From contig NC_079972.1 of assembly GCF_029852145.1 (NCBI RefSeq), positions 11,220,986 to 11,284,985 of the forward strand: a DNA stretch of 64,000 nt. Direction: 5' to 3'. This stretch comes from Microplitis mediator. Its lineage: Eukaryota; Arthropoda; Insecta; Hymenoptera; Braconidae. The notes under the pieces are model-generated. The model searched no databases, was not told where the DNA came from, and saw nothing but the letters and a program-made list of their open reading frames with translations. Positions 12,632-25,058 of the stretch are shown piece by piece. A program made the position numbers and the translations under genes. Each line of letters begins with the position of its first letter. The stretch's first letter is position 1.

Positions 12632-13799
12632 TGGTGTGTATCGGTTCATAGAGAACGAATGTTTCTCTGCCCCAAAGATTTCTACGGTATATATATAAGA
12701 ATATATGTAGCTCGACACAGAACCATCAGAGATTCGCTACGGGTGTCGCAGCAGGATGGTTCGTATATTCTTGGTTGCTGACCAATGCCATCATCTTGCC
12801 ACCGTTTCGTTACATTTCGTTTGCCAATTGACCTACTACAAATTCAATGGAAATAATTTTTACCACATTTCTATTAGTTCCCCTTGTGTGATATATATAT
12901 AAAATTGAGACGTTTCTTTTGAGGTTGAAACATGAATAAGGCTAGAAATATCTTGTATCATTTTTTTCTTATTTTTTTTATTCTTCTATTTGAAAAATAT
13001 TTCTAACGCCTGTGGCTAATTAAAGAGAGTTCCTTTCGTCATGGAGCATGAGAAAATATTAGCTTTTATTTGTTGTAAAAAAAAATATTTGATTTTGTTT
13101 ATCGTAATAAATTATTCGGAATTAGGTAGGCCGTTTAAAATCGTTGATAGTTTTATTGATTCAGGAAGTGTGTAGAGAATAACCATTGAGCATATTTTAA
13201 ATATTAAAATATAAATATATGTGTATATATATATATGATGCGGTCATAGTCGAAGCGTTGATTGTAGATGGCGATAGGAGCCCGTAAAGATGCAGGATCC
13301 CATTGTTTAAAGATATCATAGATTTAACGAGATAGTTATCAAATGGTGATGACACCTGTCTACTGTCTTGCTTTATTATATTATCTATGTTTTAAAGTTT
13401 GTATAAAGACGAGGATAAAAAAAGTAAATGAATGCGTGTACAAGTATAAAATACCGAGGATGAGGGCGCCATGTAGTGTATAACGATGCATAAACCATGA
13501 CAAAAGGTAGAACGTAACTTCATGGACAGACGCCTCCTTTGTGGGCACGTGCCGTCTACACTTTGTCCATTGCAGCAATAGGATATCTCGTTTCATCTTT
13601 CCACGACATGTCACTTGGTATAATTTCCCTGCTGATGCTTACATACAGACATACATCTTTGTATTTGTGGGTCTGTGCATGTATCTTACCTCTGATGATA
13701 CTTTGCCGCAGTATTCATCCAGCCAATTCACACTTACACACATTTAGATGAACACCACGGCACACTAAACCACAAAAACTAAATTATTCCAAGCAGTTG
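12629..13799. other. non-coding
   Basis: AT-rich with T-runs near 12960 and A-runs near 13078, and a TA run at about 13219-13236. The block 13440-13745 is of balanced composition and has overlapping 60-80 codon frames on both strands, none recognisable. Confidence 0.5.
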
Positions 13800-14134
13800 T
13801 ACACGGGAAAAAATGCTGGAGTAGAATTTACCACACCAAACTAGTAAAAATTTTACTACACTTTGTGGTCGCCGCAATGACAACTGTAGTAACATAAGCC
13901 ACAGTGTGCGTGATATTTTACTACTATAGGACTTCTGCTTACTACTGTAATGTGGTAAAACTTTGTAGTTTCCACAACTACTCAATGTAGTATAAAATAC
14001 TTATTTTGTGGTTTTGGGAACCACACAATTTTATATGAATTGGTATCTGTTACTATTTTTGGAGTATACAATACCAGATTACTTGTACAATCTACTCCAA
14101 TGTGTGGTAAAATGATCAAAAGAAGAAAATAACA

Positions 14135-14143
14135 GCGCCACCT
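14135..14143 (-). promoter_or_regulatory. CTCF-like core AGGTGGCGC
   Basis: Exact reverse-strand match in the left arm of the outer element. The surrounding AACAGCGCCACC recurs exactly at 58769-58780, next to another transposon. Confidence 0.25.
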
Positions 14144-14297
14144 ACAACTTTTTTACTCCATTCTGTGGGTATCCTCAACTTGTGTCAGTGTATTTAATAT
14201 TATAAATAATATTATAAAACATTATAAATTATAATATATATAATTAAAAATATTTATATATATAATTAAAAATCGAGGCGTGCAATTATAATATATA

Positions 14298-14725
14298 CAC
14301 TGAAAAAAAAATTTATTTGAGCCAACTAAGATTTATTTGAGCCAAAGATATCGTATATTTGGATATGGCCAAATAAATATTTAATTATGAGAAAGATATA
14401 ATATATTTGAGTAGTTTAATTGCGTGAAATAAGTGGTTAATTTGTGGTAAAGAAATGATCCGATTGCTACAAATAAATAAGGGCTTCAAATATATGTATA
14501 GTATCGCCAAATTTTAGGTTATTTGTCACAAATTTAATTTCTTTACCACAAATATATTAATTACTTACCACAAATAAATTATATATTTCCGTCAAATTAT
14601 AAAATTATTTGAATCAACTGTCATATTTTGTTCTACCAAATATATTTATTTGTCATTAAGAAATATTTTTTAAAAAGCCACAAATAAATTGATTTATTTG
14701 GGACAAATATTTCTTTTTTTCAGTG
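14298..14725 (+). mobile_element. 428-bp MITE, copy 1 (CACTGAAAAAAA ends)
   Basis: Starts CACTGAAAAAAAAA and ends TTTTTTTCAGTG, with TA flanking both sides (14296-14297, 14726-14727). The interior is AT-rich with repeated ACCACAAATA/TATTTGTGG motifs in both orientations. No coding capacity. Compared by eye with the reverse complement of the copy at 15206-15633 it differs at about six positions, so the two are about 98-99 per cent identical. Confidence 0.9.
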
Positions 14726-15205
14726 TATAATTTAAAATAAATATATATATAAAAAATATAATACAAAAAAATTTTTTTTGTATTACCTGTCATTCTTCTT
14801 TTTGCTTACCTCACCTACAACTTCTATTAAATTTTATTTCTATGCTCTTATCAGTGAATTGTGATTTTAATGCAATTTTTTAAATCATTGCTTATTGAGT
14901 ATTTGTTATTTATTAGAATTATAACTTTTAAAACGATGTTTTTTATATTTTCTATTAATAAAAATTAATACTTAATTATTCTAAGTTTATGCTTATACGA
15001 GAATTTATAGATTACAAATATATTTTTAAAATTATCCTTATCAGATATTGATAAAAAGTAGGCTTTTGAAATTTGAGTCCTTATTATTTTAAGTTATTCA
15101 TTAATAAATTCATTTTTATATCATTTTAATTTGATATACTGTAAGTCCGAAGAATCTAAGATTAATTTTTATATTTTTATAACGTTTTCAATATCATAAA
15201 AACTA

Positions 15206-15633
15206 CACTGAAAAAAAGAAATATTTGTCCCAAATAAATCAATTTATTTGTGGCTTTTTAAAAAATATTTCTTAATGACAAATAAATATATTTGGTAGAA
15301 CAAAATATGACAGTTGATTCAAATAATTTTATAATTTGACGGAAATATCTAATTTATTTGTGGTAAGTAATTAATATATTTGTGGTAAAGAAATTAAATT
15401 TGTGACAAATAACCTAAAATTTGGCGATACTATACATATATTTGAAGCCCTTATTTATTTGTAGCAATTGGATCATTTCTTTACCACAAATAAACCACTT
15501 ATTTCACGCAATTAAACTACTCAAATATATTATATCTTTCTCATAATTAAATATTTATTTGGTCATATCCAAATATACGATATATTTGGCTCAAATAAAT
15601 CTTAGTTGACTCAAATAAATTTTTTTTTCAGTG
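15206..15633 (-). mobile_element. 428-bp MITE, copy 2, inverted relative to copy 1
   Basis: Starts CACTGAAAAAAAG and ends TTTTTTTTTCAGTG, flanked by TA at 15204-15205 and 15634-15635. The same length as copy 1 and almost identical to its reverse complement. About 480 bp of AT-rich DNA separate the copies, so together they form a potential hairpin with 428-bp arms. An alternative reading is one 1336-bp foldback element with very long terminal repeats, but each copy having its own inverted ends and TA flanks favours two insertions. Confidence 0.9.
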
Positions 15634-15930
15634 TAATGATCGTTAACTAACAGATATTTAATTAATACATTACGAATAAAATATATTCTACTATGTTGTG
15701 GAGTAAAATGAACCACAGTGGTTATTTAATGCTAGTTCTTATTACTACTTACTGTAGTAAATGGTACTACAGGTTGTGTACCACAGTGTACTAGTAACTG
15801 TTACTAAACGTGTAGTTATCCTATATATTACTAGTCAGTGTAGTAAATGGAACTCCATTTGTAGTAAATTTAACTACACATTTTTTTCCGTGTAGTGTCG
15901 GTATAATATATATATATATTTATACATCAG

Positions 15931-16325
15931 GTAGAGAAACAGCATATGTAGTTGTGGTAGTAGTGGGCTGGCTCAGCAGCATCATATCCAGTCTGAATAT
16001 ATTTGTGGAATTTGAAAATGAGCAGAGTGGAATGTGGACGAAAATTTTAGGGTACAAACAACATGGTATGGGCACGAGCGTGCGGTTAATAATTGAGCAA
16101 GCCATCAGGGATAAAAAAGAAGATGATGATGATGGTGATGATAATGAGTATAAGAGAGAAACAAGTATTGAGAATAAAAACGTCAGGAGGCATCATAACA
16201 GATGTGAGATGAACTCGTGCGACCACCTGCAATTTGCATGGACGAACACAGGTGCGCTTAGTAGTCTCAATTATCGACTGGGCTTTTGGGACAATGACCC
16301 AAGTGAATTCACTGATTCTGCATAA
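15931..16325 (+). CDS. unrecognised open frame, possible terminal exon
   Basis: An open frame runs from a candidate acceptor (pyrimidine/TA stretch ending CATCAG at 15930) to a TAA at 16325. The first ATG is at 16032, giving 97 codons from there. The N-terminal part has a Val-rich hydrophobic stretch followed by a GWLSS-type segment, then a mixed region, an Asp-rich acidic run from the GATGAT repeat at about 16122-16145, and a balanced C-terminal third ending in an acidic/Ser tail. Composition is less biased than for most frames in the window. I recognise no family, and an overlapping 107-codon minus-strand frame shows that chance openness is possible here. Could equally be non-coding. Confidence 0.12.
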
Positions 16326-18087
16326 ACTTGATACACACCCTATATTAATATTATATGCATACATGGATGCATACATATAGCTGAGGACGCCAGCAGTAGC
16401 ATTATACACAGATACACACAGTGTCTATGAGCGTGAACACGTGTTAGATTATGTCTGTCGGGTGTGGTGTGAAGCAAGTGTTGTACAAGCTCGAGTGAGT
16501 TCGTTGTTCGTGTGCAATGCGCTAGTGCAAAGTCTCATCCAGCTCACCCATCTCCTGACGTTCCCTTGTTCCTTCTCCATGCATTGCTATTCGGTGCAAC
16601 GCCTCAGGACAGTCGCGATACGGCGCTGACGCGATTATAATAGCCAGCGGATGGCAATTTGGAGTTTGCTGAATGAGAACGGAAGCCGACTGGACCACCA
16701 GCTCCGGCGGCGGGCGATTATCCTCGCCGCGAGTAGCTTGAGAGATCGTCCAACTCCACCGAGCATACACTGCTCTGGGAGGCATCCGAAATCTCCTGTG
16801 TATCCGAGACGGTGTCGTTCTCAACCAGCAACAGCATCGGCTCCAACAGCTTCCATACTCAGTCTTCATCACACGTACACGGGATTTGGGTTCTGTTAAT
16901 GGTGTGTGTATGCGTGTAAGCCACCACTGTCCAACGGAGATTATATTTTCGTTTCATCGTCTGGGTCTGTGAGAGAGAGATTTTGATTGTGGTGTGTATA
17001 TGTATGCACGAAGTTTGGCTGCCGAGGTGGTCGCGTCTACCTCAGTAGCATAGGTGTGGTCGAGCTCCCCCGTTCCCTCCCCTGGAGCCTCAGCTCCTTC
17101 CTCAGAGAGCGCCCCTAGGCCCAAGCTCATTTATAACGCTCACCTGGCAAACGCACAAAGAACTGCCTTCTTTTATCCGCGCGCGCGCCCAATCTTTAAT
17201 ACCCAGCCACCTTCTTGACTCTATACTACACTACACACTACACTACAATCTAAACTCGGTTATTCGTCGCCGTCTACTCAACTATACTCTCTTTAACTTA
17301 TTTTTTAAATCGTCACGATGCCTTGTTTTCATTCTCTGACACTCGTTATTTCTTCCTCTGTTCTCCTGTCGTCTTTTTAACCATATCTATTATTCAACCA
17401 ACAATAGTCATCAATCGGACAAATTCATTTAATATATACATATATATATAAATGTGATGCCGGGGATGCTGTTGAGATTTAGTTGGTATGGGTCTATAAT
17501 ATATTTTTGTCCACGTTCTTTGTTTGTACAGCCCCCTGCGTCGATGATTTTAAGGAACCAGAAAGCTGTGGAGCTCGAGTTCTGTGTGACTAGTTGAATT
17601 GTTTTTAAAGTGGACTCGAGAACAAAAAAACCGACGAGCCGAGTATTTCGCCAAGACCGCCGGGAGGCTATTAAGATTAATCTCTCCTCGTTATATATCG
17701 TACACCCGTATATAACTCTCGGTTGTGTCAACAATAATTGTACGCTTCGGAAAATTACCTAAAACCTCTCTTTTTTTTATATATTTATCTTATTTTTTGT
17801 TCAATTTCCCCGATCTTATCTCTCCAGTACCATCGATCGGCACGCGGATAAACACGTTCAATAGAAATGGAGAACTCCTAAAGAGTCTCAGTGGCTCTTG
17901 AAATCGCGAGACTTGATCTACTCACCGGGATAACAGATATCTATATCTTTTCTCATAAAATATATGTCCCCAATAGTACACCCCAACACACATTTTCTAA
18001 TGCTTATTATAGTATACAAGGACTTGGTTTATTTATGAATCCATTTATATGCACCTCACTTTGATCTACTGATGAGAAACGAGAGAA
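16326..18087. other. non-coding
   Basis: A relatively GC-balanced block (about 16430-17160) gives overlapping open frames on both strands (116 codons on minus at 16522-16872, 82 on plus at 16651-16899), neither recognisable. T-rich and TA runs follow at 17432-17450 and 17770-17800. Nothing else seen. Confidence 0.45.
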
Positions 18088-18106
18088 GGGGAGGGGAGGG
18101 GAGGGG
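18088..18106 (+). other. G-quadruplex motif
   Basis: Four runs of GGGG separated by single A residues, within a purine-rich flank. This is a textbook G4 pattern with one-base loops, which are known to give very stable quadruplexes in vitro. No adjacent gene start can be identified. Confidence 0.85.
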
Positions 18107-21100
18107 AGAACTCGTATCAATGTTTATTACCATGACGAATCTCCACGTCACTCTAAATGTCAACAATAAAGCACAATGCTCTTTAAAATAATCTAATGGA
18201 ATAAACGGTCCGTGGGGAAAATAATATAATAGATAAATATATATCTATATACATATTTTTATGTGACGTATTAAATGTACGTGGAGGGATAACAAACGCG
18301 GGCAGTTCGTAGAATCGATTAGAGAGACTTGAATAACGGCGTCGAGGCACGTTGTCCAGGGACAACATACTGATGAGCATGAAAAAGATAGACATTTTGT
18401 ATATGTATATATTTATGTATACATATATGTGGACATAGATTGAAGAATAAAGAGTCATAACGTCGATTAGCTTATAGTGGATAATTTGCCTCGTACATTG
18501 GATAATTTTACGGAGGCGCCAACGCCACGTCGTGCCAGTCTGCTGGTCATATTATCATAGATGCAAGTAATGGATCAGCATCCGGTTGTCGTGACTGTCG
18601 TGTGGTAGAGGAAATAATGATAAAGATTAGATTCCCGTGATTATTTAACTTGATGATGAATAAGCGGTCCCGTGTGCGGTTCCTCTGCAAGTAAACTTGC
18701 CACTTGGAAAGAGTAATCGTGATAATAATTATATATTTATAGGTTTATAGCCATCAGCTATCGCAATATAATGCACTTTGTATGCACGCGTGGTTGCGAA
18801 CCGGGCAGCTCCAGGTGGTGGCGCGTGCTGCGTCGACAGGTGGCGGGCGTTCAAAACTCGTTCGAGTAGTCTGCTGCATTTTTACTTTCCCTCTCTCTCT
18901 CTCTCTCTCGTATTTTATTTTTATTCCATATATTTTTTTTATTTTTCATCCTTTTTTGTTCTCTTTCTGTTTAAACCCGGGCAAAATACTCAGACGATCC
19001 AATCTAATTTGTCTTGGAGCCGCTTCGAGGTGAACTGGAGGCTGGCCAGGGAATTTTCGATGATGTATTTTATTGTATATATATATATATTGAGGATGGA
19101 ACAAAAATTAGGGAAGAAAAAATGAGGGGTAATAGACGATTTTGAGCTCACTGCGATTTGTGGTCGGTCGATGATGCGGTGAAATGTCTCAGGTGGTATA
19201 TAAACTCTCTCTTATATATATATATATATATGTATATGTTGAGCAAAGTAAAGTGGAGTAGAGCTGAGCAAAGAGCCAGACAACCGAGTAGTGTATATAT
19301 AGTATAAAGATGAGTGTATATACACATCAATATACAGTTTATATTGTACAAGGGGGTGGTTAAACATCAGCCGTGGCTGGGAGAAAGGTAAACCGTATAT
19401 TGAAGAGGAATTGGAAACATCTGCCGTTTGGAAACAATTGCGATTTTAAAGTCTTCAAAATCCATAAATTCTACAAGTAAAGCAGGCCGGGATCCAGCAT
19501 CCAGCAGCCAGCACCTACCAACCAGTATATAGGAGCGAAGCTGCTGCACCAGTAGCATCAGCAACTCTCTTTCTGTATATAAGCAAGCTTAGCTTCTTGG
19601 ACAAATCGCACGTAGCTTTAATAATACCTCGAGGTCTCAATATTCTCGGTCGATTGAACCCGCGGAATCTTACTGTTTTTCGCATCAGTGTTCGGTGTGC
19701 AGAGAGAATGAAAAAAGCTGAAGAAAGAAAGAGAGAAAGCCCGCACAAGCAGACCCCAGTGTACCAGGTGGTCTTGACGATTATTTATCACGGGGCGCAG
19801 TTGCAAAAAGAGTAAAAAAAATATAAAAACTCGTTAATTCATCTATACGATTAAATTATATATTTATGTGTAATGTGTGTGCATGTTTTCAAGAGTGGTG
19901 TGTACACAGGGCATTAAGGATATTGTGAGGTTGATCGTTGATATAATTTCTTCACGAGTCTCTCGGGAAAACCGAAAGCCTTTAAAAGGGAAAAGAATGA
20001 GACACTGGGGGGATATCGGATCGGCACTCATTCCAAATATTTCGTAGCACACCAGCAGGCGTTCCCACGGGCTCCCGCGACGGTACTTTGAACGTTCTAT
20101 ATACCACGTCTTTTCTTTTCGTCTCCACTTCTTTTGCTTTTCTTTCTACTTGCTCTCCTCTCATCGCTTTTTTTCGCTCTCATCTACTTTTGAGGTTTTT
20201 TTGTTTAAACCTCATGGTTTTCGCTCGATCGATTCTCCTTGCTCGTCGTGACTATGCTCACAGAAAAGCGAAAAGAGAGAGAGTTGAATAAAGAATTATA
20301 TATACCCTCATACACCCAGCGACAGAGGACATTGGACAACGTAATTAAGTCTTTTGCAATTTATCTCGTCTTTAAAGTCCTATAAAATAAAAATATTCTT
20401 TTTCTCAAAGTCATCATGATTCAAGTGCCGCTGATGCTACTGCTGCAGTATCACTATGTCTCAGTATATTATATATTTTTGGTACATACTGCTGGCAAAG
20501 AGGAAATGACTTTTAGAAAAAGCGTCAGTTTAATATCCGGCAAGTGTCTCTCCTCGTCGTTGTCATTTTCGTCTTGGTTTTCATACTAGTTGTCGTTCTA
20601 CTCCGTACAAAAGTTGCGACCGATATAACGAAAAAGTCAAGGGTCTCGGCCTCACCAAATTAGATTGGTCCTACACACAATCGCCTGTATACATGTATGT
20701 CTATATATATATATGTATATCTATATAATATAGAGTCGCGTATGCTATTGCCTCGGCATTCCAGAGCACGAGGAGAATCGTGACTCGAATACGCAGGTAA
20801 AGCTCTGCCACGTGAGTCAGATAGAGGATCGAATGAAGAACAAAAAATCAAGTAAAAAATGGAGAACACAAAAGGAGGAAAAAAAATTCAAATAAAAGAA
20901 AATGAACGAGTTGGAACAAAAAAGAGAGAAAAAAACGAAGGATCAGCATCAGTAGAGTAGAGCGTGGCAAAAAGCGCGACAATCGAGAGAACATCGGTGG
21001 AACATTGGGTTGTAGGGCGTGCCATGATTTGGCGGGAATGGTGGTAGTAAGGGTACGAGCGGGTTGCGGACTGCAAGACACCGTGAATTATGGCTTGCTG

Positions 21101-21640
21101 GGGTGTAATTTGGATCTGCACGTAACTACGCGTAGACTGGCTCTAGGAGAGAGCAGTGGACTGGTATATAGTTATAATCCGATCTGAGAGAGAAGGCAGG
21201 AGAGATAAAGAGAGTATAGTGAGTGAGATCGGGGACTATAGAGTAAAGTGAGGAGGAGGGAAGCCGCCGAGGACGATAATAGCCATTGTACGGCAGCTTG
21301 TTAACGCGGTACGTGAGCGCGAGCAAGTTGACCCCGGCGTATGCCACAGCAGCACCACCAGCACCAGCATCGTCGTCACTATATATCTGTATACATACAC
21401 ATATATACGATCAAAGGGGTCTCACGGCGCCTGCCGCTGATTTATGCGCGAATTCGAGTGCTGGGAATTAGCGCCTGTGGCCTGGCCTGGCTTCTCTTCC
21501 TTTTCTACCATCACCTCCTTCTCCTCCTCTTTCTCCTGGTTATATTTCTCTCCTCCTACTCTATTTTACTGGCATCGTACTTCCTCCTCTTTTGTATTTA
21601 TCACCGCGTTAATAGAACAAAAAGGAACAACGAAAACACC
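18107..21640. other. non-coding
   Basis: Contains TA runs at 19077-19092 and 19213-19232, a CT run at 18892-18910 and A/G-rich DNA at 20820-20940. GC-balanced blocks (18520-18700, 20990-21350) contain short frames on both strands without recognisable domains. AGGTGGCGG at 18838-18846 is a one-mismatch relative of the CTCF-like core. No gene supported. Confidence 0.45.
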
Positions 21641-21730
21641 GTCGACGACGACAGCAACGACGATGACAACAACAACACCACCACCATCACCAACAACAAC
21701 AACAACAACAACAGCAGCAGCAACAACTAC
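21641..21730. repeat. mixed GAC/AAC/ACC/CAG trinucleotide tract
   Basis: Successive GAC, AAC, ACC, AAC and CAG units. The plus strand stays open in two frames, giving Asp/Asn-rich or Thr-rich peptides, and a pyrimidine-rich tract (about 21490-21560) lies just upstream. Such tracts occur in real insect coding exons but also in non-coding DNA. No flanking domain argues for coding. Confidence 0.8.
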
Positions 21731-24660
21731 CATAACAAAAGACAGACTATGAGTTGATGCTGGGGTACGATGATTCAATAAAACCAACCAGCGAGTAGAT
21801 ATAGCAGCTAGCAGGCATGTGAGCATAGTGGAATAATATAAAGATATATGTGTGCATCAGAGTGCAGAGTATAGTAGCCGTTTATATGCGCCATGGACAG
21901 TCGTGATTTATCGAGTGAACGAATCGAGTGAATGAGAGACAAACGGAAACTCGCGACAACGCTGCACGCTAGATATGTCGATGATGCACATTCATGCACA
22001 TGCAACATGCATACCATCGAAATATCTACATCCATGCATGCATCACAATATAATCTGTAGTTAAACACACTTGCAACACACGTGTGCTATAAACTTTACG
22101 CACAGGTATGCCGTCGATGAATGAAGCCGCCTTTCCTGCGCGTTTTTCCTGGTCACCGGATGTCCGGTGTGCTGCTCGAATAGTAATTCGTGACATTTGC
22201 GTCGTCTACTGTCCTCTCAATTTACAATTCTCTGGATGATGATGATGATGGTGATGGTGACGGTGACGGCATTGCCGGCAACGGTCTTCTCCTCTTACTT
22301 CTCTTATTTCTTGCGATCTTCCTCTCGCTTTTACACCTAAAGCCAACAATTATCCTGCTCGTTCTTCCTCTTACTGGCCGAGTCTTGTTTTGTGCTCAAT
22401 ATATAGCACACTGTAAATCGATAGGACACATATGTCCTCTCTGGTCACGCAGTTTGTCGACTTAGCGAGCACATATGCTGCAGTTATTGCGATTCGAACA
22501 AAAAAAAATATAAATAATAAAATAAAACGTAGGCAATCGAGCTGATATATTTGATATATATAATAACAAATATGCTCGGAGCGTCAATATTCGCGAAACC
22601 GTTTCAAACACCAAATTGCCGGGCCGCGTCCTTATGCTTCCGTTCGTCGATAACCGCCGGATACTCATGGGCACATGGATATATATAACAGAGGGAAGTG
22701 GGCGGTGATGATATAACCAACGGTAACTTTTATGTCACGCGAGTTCATATAATGTTTCTATTTTCCACGGTAAATCATATTTCGCTTACAATCCAATGAT
22801 TTCATCGTTTTAAATACACGATGTACTTGCAGCGGTATTTAATGGAAAAAATTTAATTTACAACCGCTGAGAGCATTAACTAAAGTTCAATTTTATTTAT
22901 CTCTCTGAAATTAAAAACAAAAATAATAATAACAGTAGTAGGATATTCTGCTCTATTTATATTAATTTATAAAATATATTTTATTTTTTATCTCAAGATT
23001 CTTCTCACTGAGTTGCTTTACTGCTCCAAGTAGTTTTGCAGCAGGTGTCGAAGCTTGATTCGCTGGAGAACACGGTATTATAAGAAAAAAGTTTAAAAAA
23101 AAAAGTGGTCGGTTGGATGGTTGGTTCTTAGGTAAAGTTTCGTCGTTATCTCTCTTTGTTTAAAGAGTATAGACTTTTAATTTATTTTGAGGTTGAGTTA
23201 TCACGATAATTGAGTGGCTCATCAGCCAAAGCCTCTAGTAATTGTATATAAAATCCACCGTCAAACCTTTACACGTTGTTACACTCGGGATGTTGGTGTA
23301 CGTCATAGTCGTAGGTATTACAGATATATATGTCTAAGTTTTCATAGACCGCAGGAGGATTTGAAAGTTGTGCAGTGGCTCAGAAGGTGTTGGGAAAAAT
23401 AATGGGCACTTCGATCGATGAAATATCGCAAAGCGCCGGTAGAAGGTCGATTTGGTAGCAACATATCGCTAAATCCATCGGCTTTGAACTGAAACACGCC
23501 CGCGTTAATCCTACGCATACCCACGTTCATACAGCCCACTAAATATATACATATATATGTGTATTGTGTTCACACGTATAGGAAAATTGTACGGGTGCTG
23601 ACGCTGCTGCTGTACAATAATCCACGGACTTATATACAGTAGTGTGTATATGCGTGCTCTCTATTCTTAAAACTTTTCGTTTTTGTGTAGAGATAGCCAA
23701 CAAGCGAGTCAGCCTAATTTTTCATAGGCTCGCCCTGGCAATCCCGATAATCCTCGATGAAAAAGTGTCGAGATCAGCATCGTTGGCTTTACTCTTTTGC
23801 CCTTTCGCCGTACTCTCTCAATGTTTCGTTCACGTTTATATATATATTTATACTCTGTCTAATGTATTATTTTATCTTTTTTCTTTATATTGCTTTTATT
23901 TTTATCCTACTCTATCACTACTTTATCTTCACAGTCTATCGATTTTCTTTCATTTCACGCGGCTGTTGAGGTCTAAAGTCTACTCTCGGTTTATAGCGAA
24001 ATTGCAAGCAATATATATTTGCCGATATGTAAATATACATAAACAAATATCGGTAGAAGATATGATTACATTATAGTTGCTTTGATATCTAGTAAACTAT
24101 AAAATCAAGTGATATATGAAATTTTATATTTGTTTTTTAATCTTATTCTCTGTCTATCTCACTTCCTTGTTTACTTAATATCAGCGATTGAGCTTATGCA
24201 CCGTTAATTTCTGATGGAACTTGAGAGTATCGCTAAATTTAAATGGAGTAATAGAAGTCGAGGTGAGAAAAATGTTAAAAGCATCTGTATAACGTTTTTT
24301 TTTTATCCCGCGGGAGATATTTTCTTGGGATTCATTTAAATGGAGCTCTAGAGTCATTTTCTACGCCGGGCACACAGCTTTTCATTGGCTGCAAAAAGGT
24401 GCCGAGAAAAGATATCTGGTCTTTTTTTTTTTTAACTTTTCCCATTCTTATTTTTTGTGTGTGTGGGTGTGTTTTTTTTTTGCCTTTGTGGTAAGAGCGG
24501 TGAATTGCGATGGAAATTGATGATACTCATAACTTGAAGTGATATCACAATTTTTTGAAAAACTGAAAATGTCACTTACCGGCTTAAGGATAACGTTTTG
24601 ACTGCTGGGCATATCTCCATGGCAGTTATTTTTTCTTTATTATCCCTCTAAAGAACTCTG
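21731..24660. other. non-coding
   Basis: Mixed-complexity DNA with a GATGAT/GGTGAC run at 22235-22269, A-runs near 22500 and 23095, T-runs at about 24295 and 24423-24435, and a short GT run near 24458-24475. A 144-codon plus-strand frame at 23642-24076 is Phe/Leu/Tyr-rich from T-rich DNA and is not convincing. Confidence 0.5.
22235..22269. repeat. GAT/GGT/GAC trinucleotide run
   Basis: GATGAT units changing to GATGGT and GACGGT. In the plus frame this reads as Asp/Gly repeats. Confidence 0.85.
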
Positions 24661-25058
24661 TCATCGGTAACACATATATATGTATATAAAATGTATGTAT
24701 AAATGTGTATAATATACATATATATAACTCAGCGCTACCGCTTGGTACCGATCAACTCGTCGTGACTCTCGACAACGAGAAGGACGCGACCCGACGTGTC
24801 GACGTGTATAAAATCTCGTGTGAAAACCACGCGAAAATGAAACGACGTGGAAGAGAGCCGGAATAAAATATCGATAAATTTGCATTGGCTCGTCATAAAT
24901 CTCCTTTGGGCGCCGGCGGCAAGTCCATTTTGGATTTGTTCCGTCCGAGAGATAGAGAGAGCCAAAGATGAAAACATATATTTCAAAGAGAGAGAGAGAG
25001 AAAGATAAAAAGGAGAGGCGATCGACGACGAGAGACACGCGAGCGTGCGAGTATCATG

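Larger units (their letters stand above)
13802..15892. mobile_element. outer inverted-repeat element with CACGG(G/A)AAAAAA ends, interrupted by two MITEs
   Basis: The left end CACGGGAAAAAATG starts at 13802. The right end, read on the opposite strand from 15892, is CACGGAAAAAAATG. TA lies directly outside each end (13800-13801 and 15893-15894), as expected for Tc1/mariner-type insertion. Both arms are filled with ACTAC/GTAGT and TTTACTAC-like sub-terminal repeats in both orientations. The middle is interrupted by two 428-bp MITEs; removing them leaves about 1.2 kb. No transposase frame is present, so the element is non-autonomous. Order of insertion: this element first, the two MITEs later. 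Confidence 0.75.

Noticed and set aside
12590..12640. Arg-Glu dipeptide repeat in a plus-strand frame
   Set aside because: A direct consequence of the GA microsatellite, not a protein feature.
22486..22497. GATTCGAAC resembling a reversed tRNA B box
   Set aside because: No matching A box at the right distance and no cloverleaf could be drawn.
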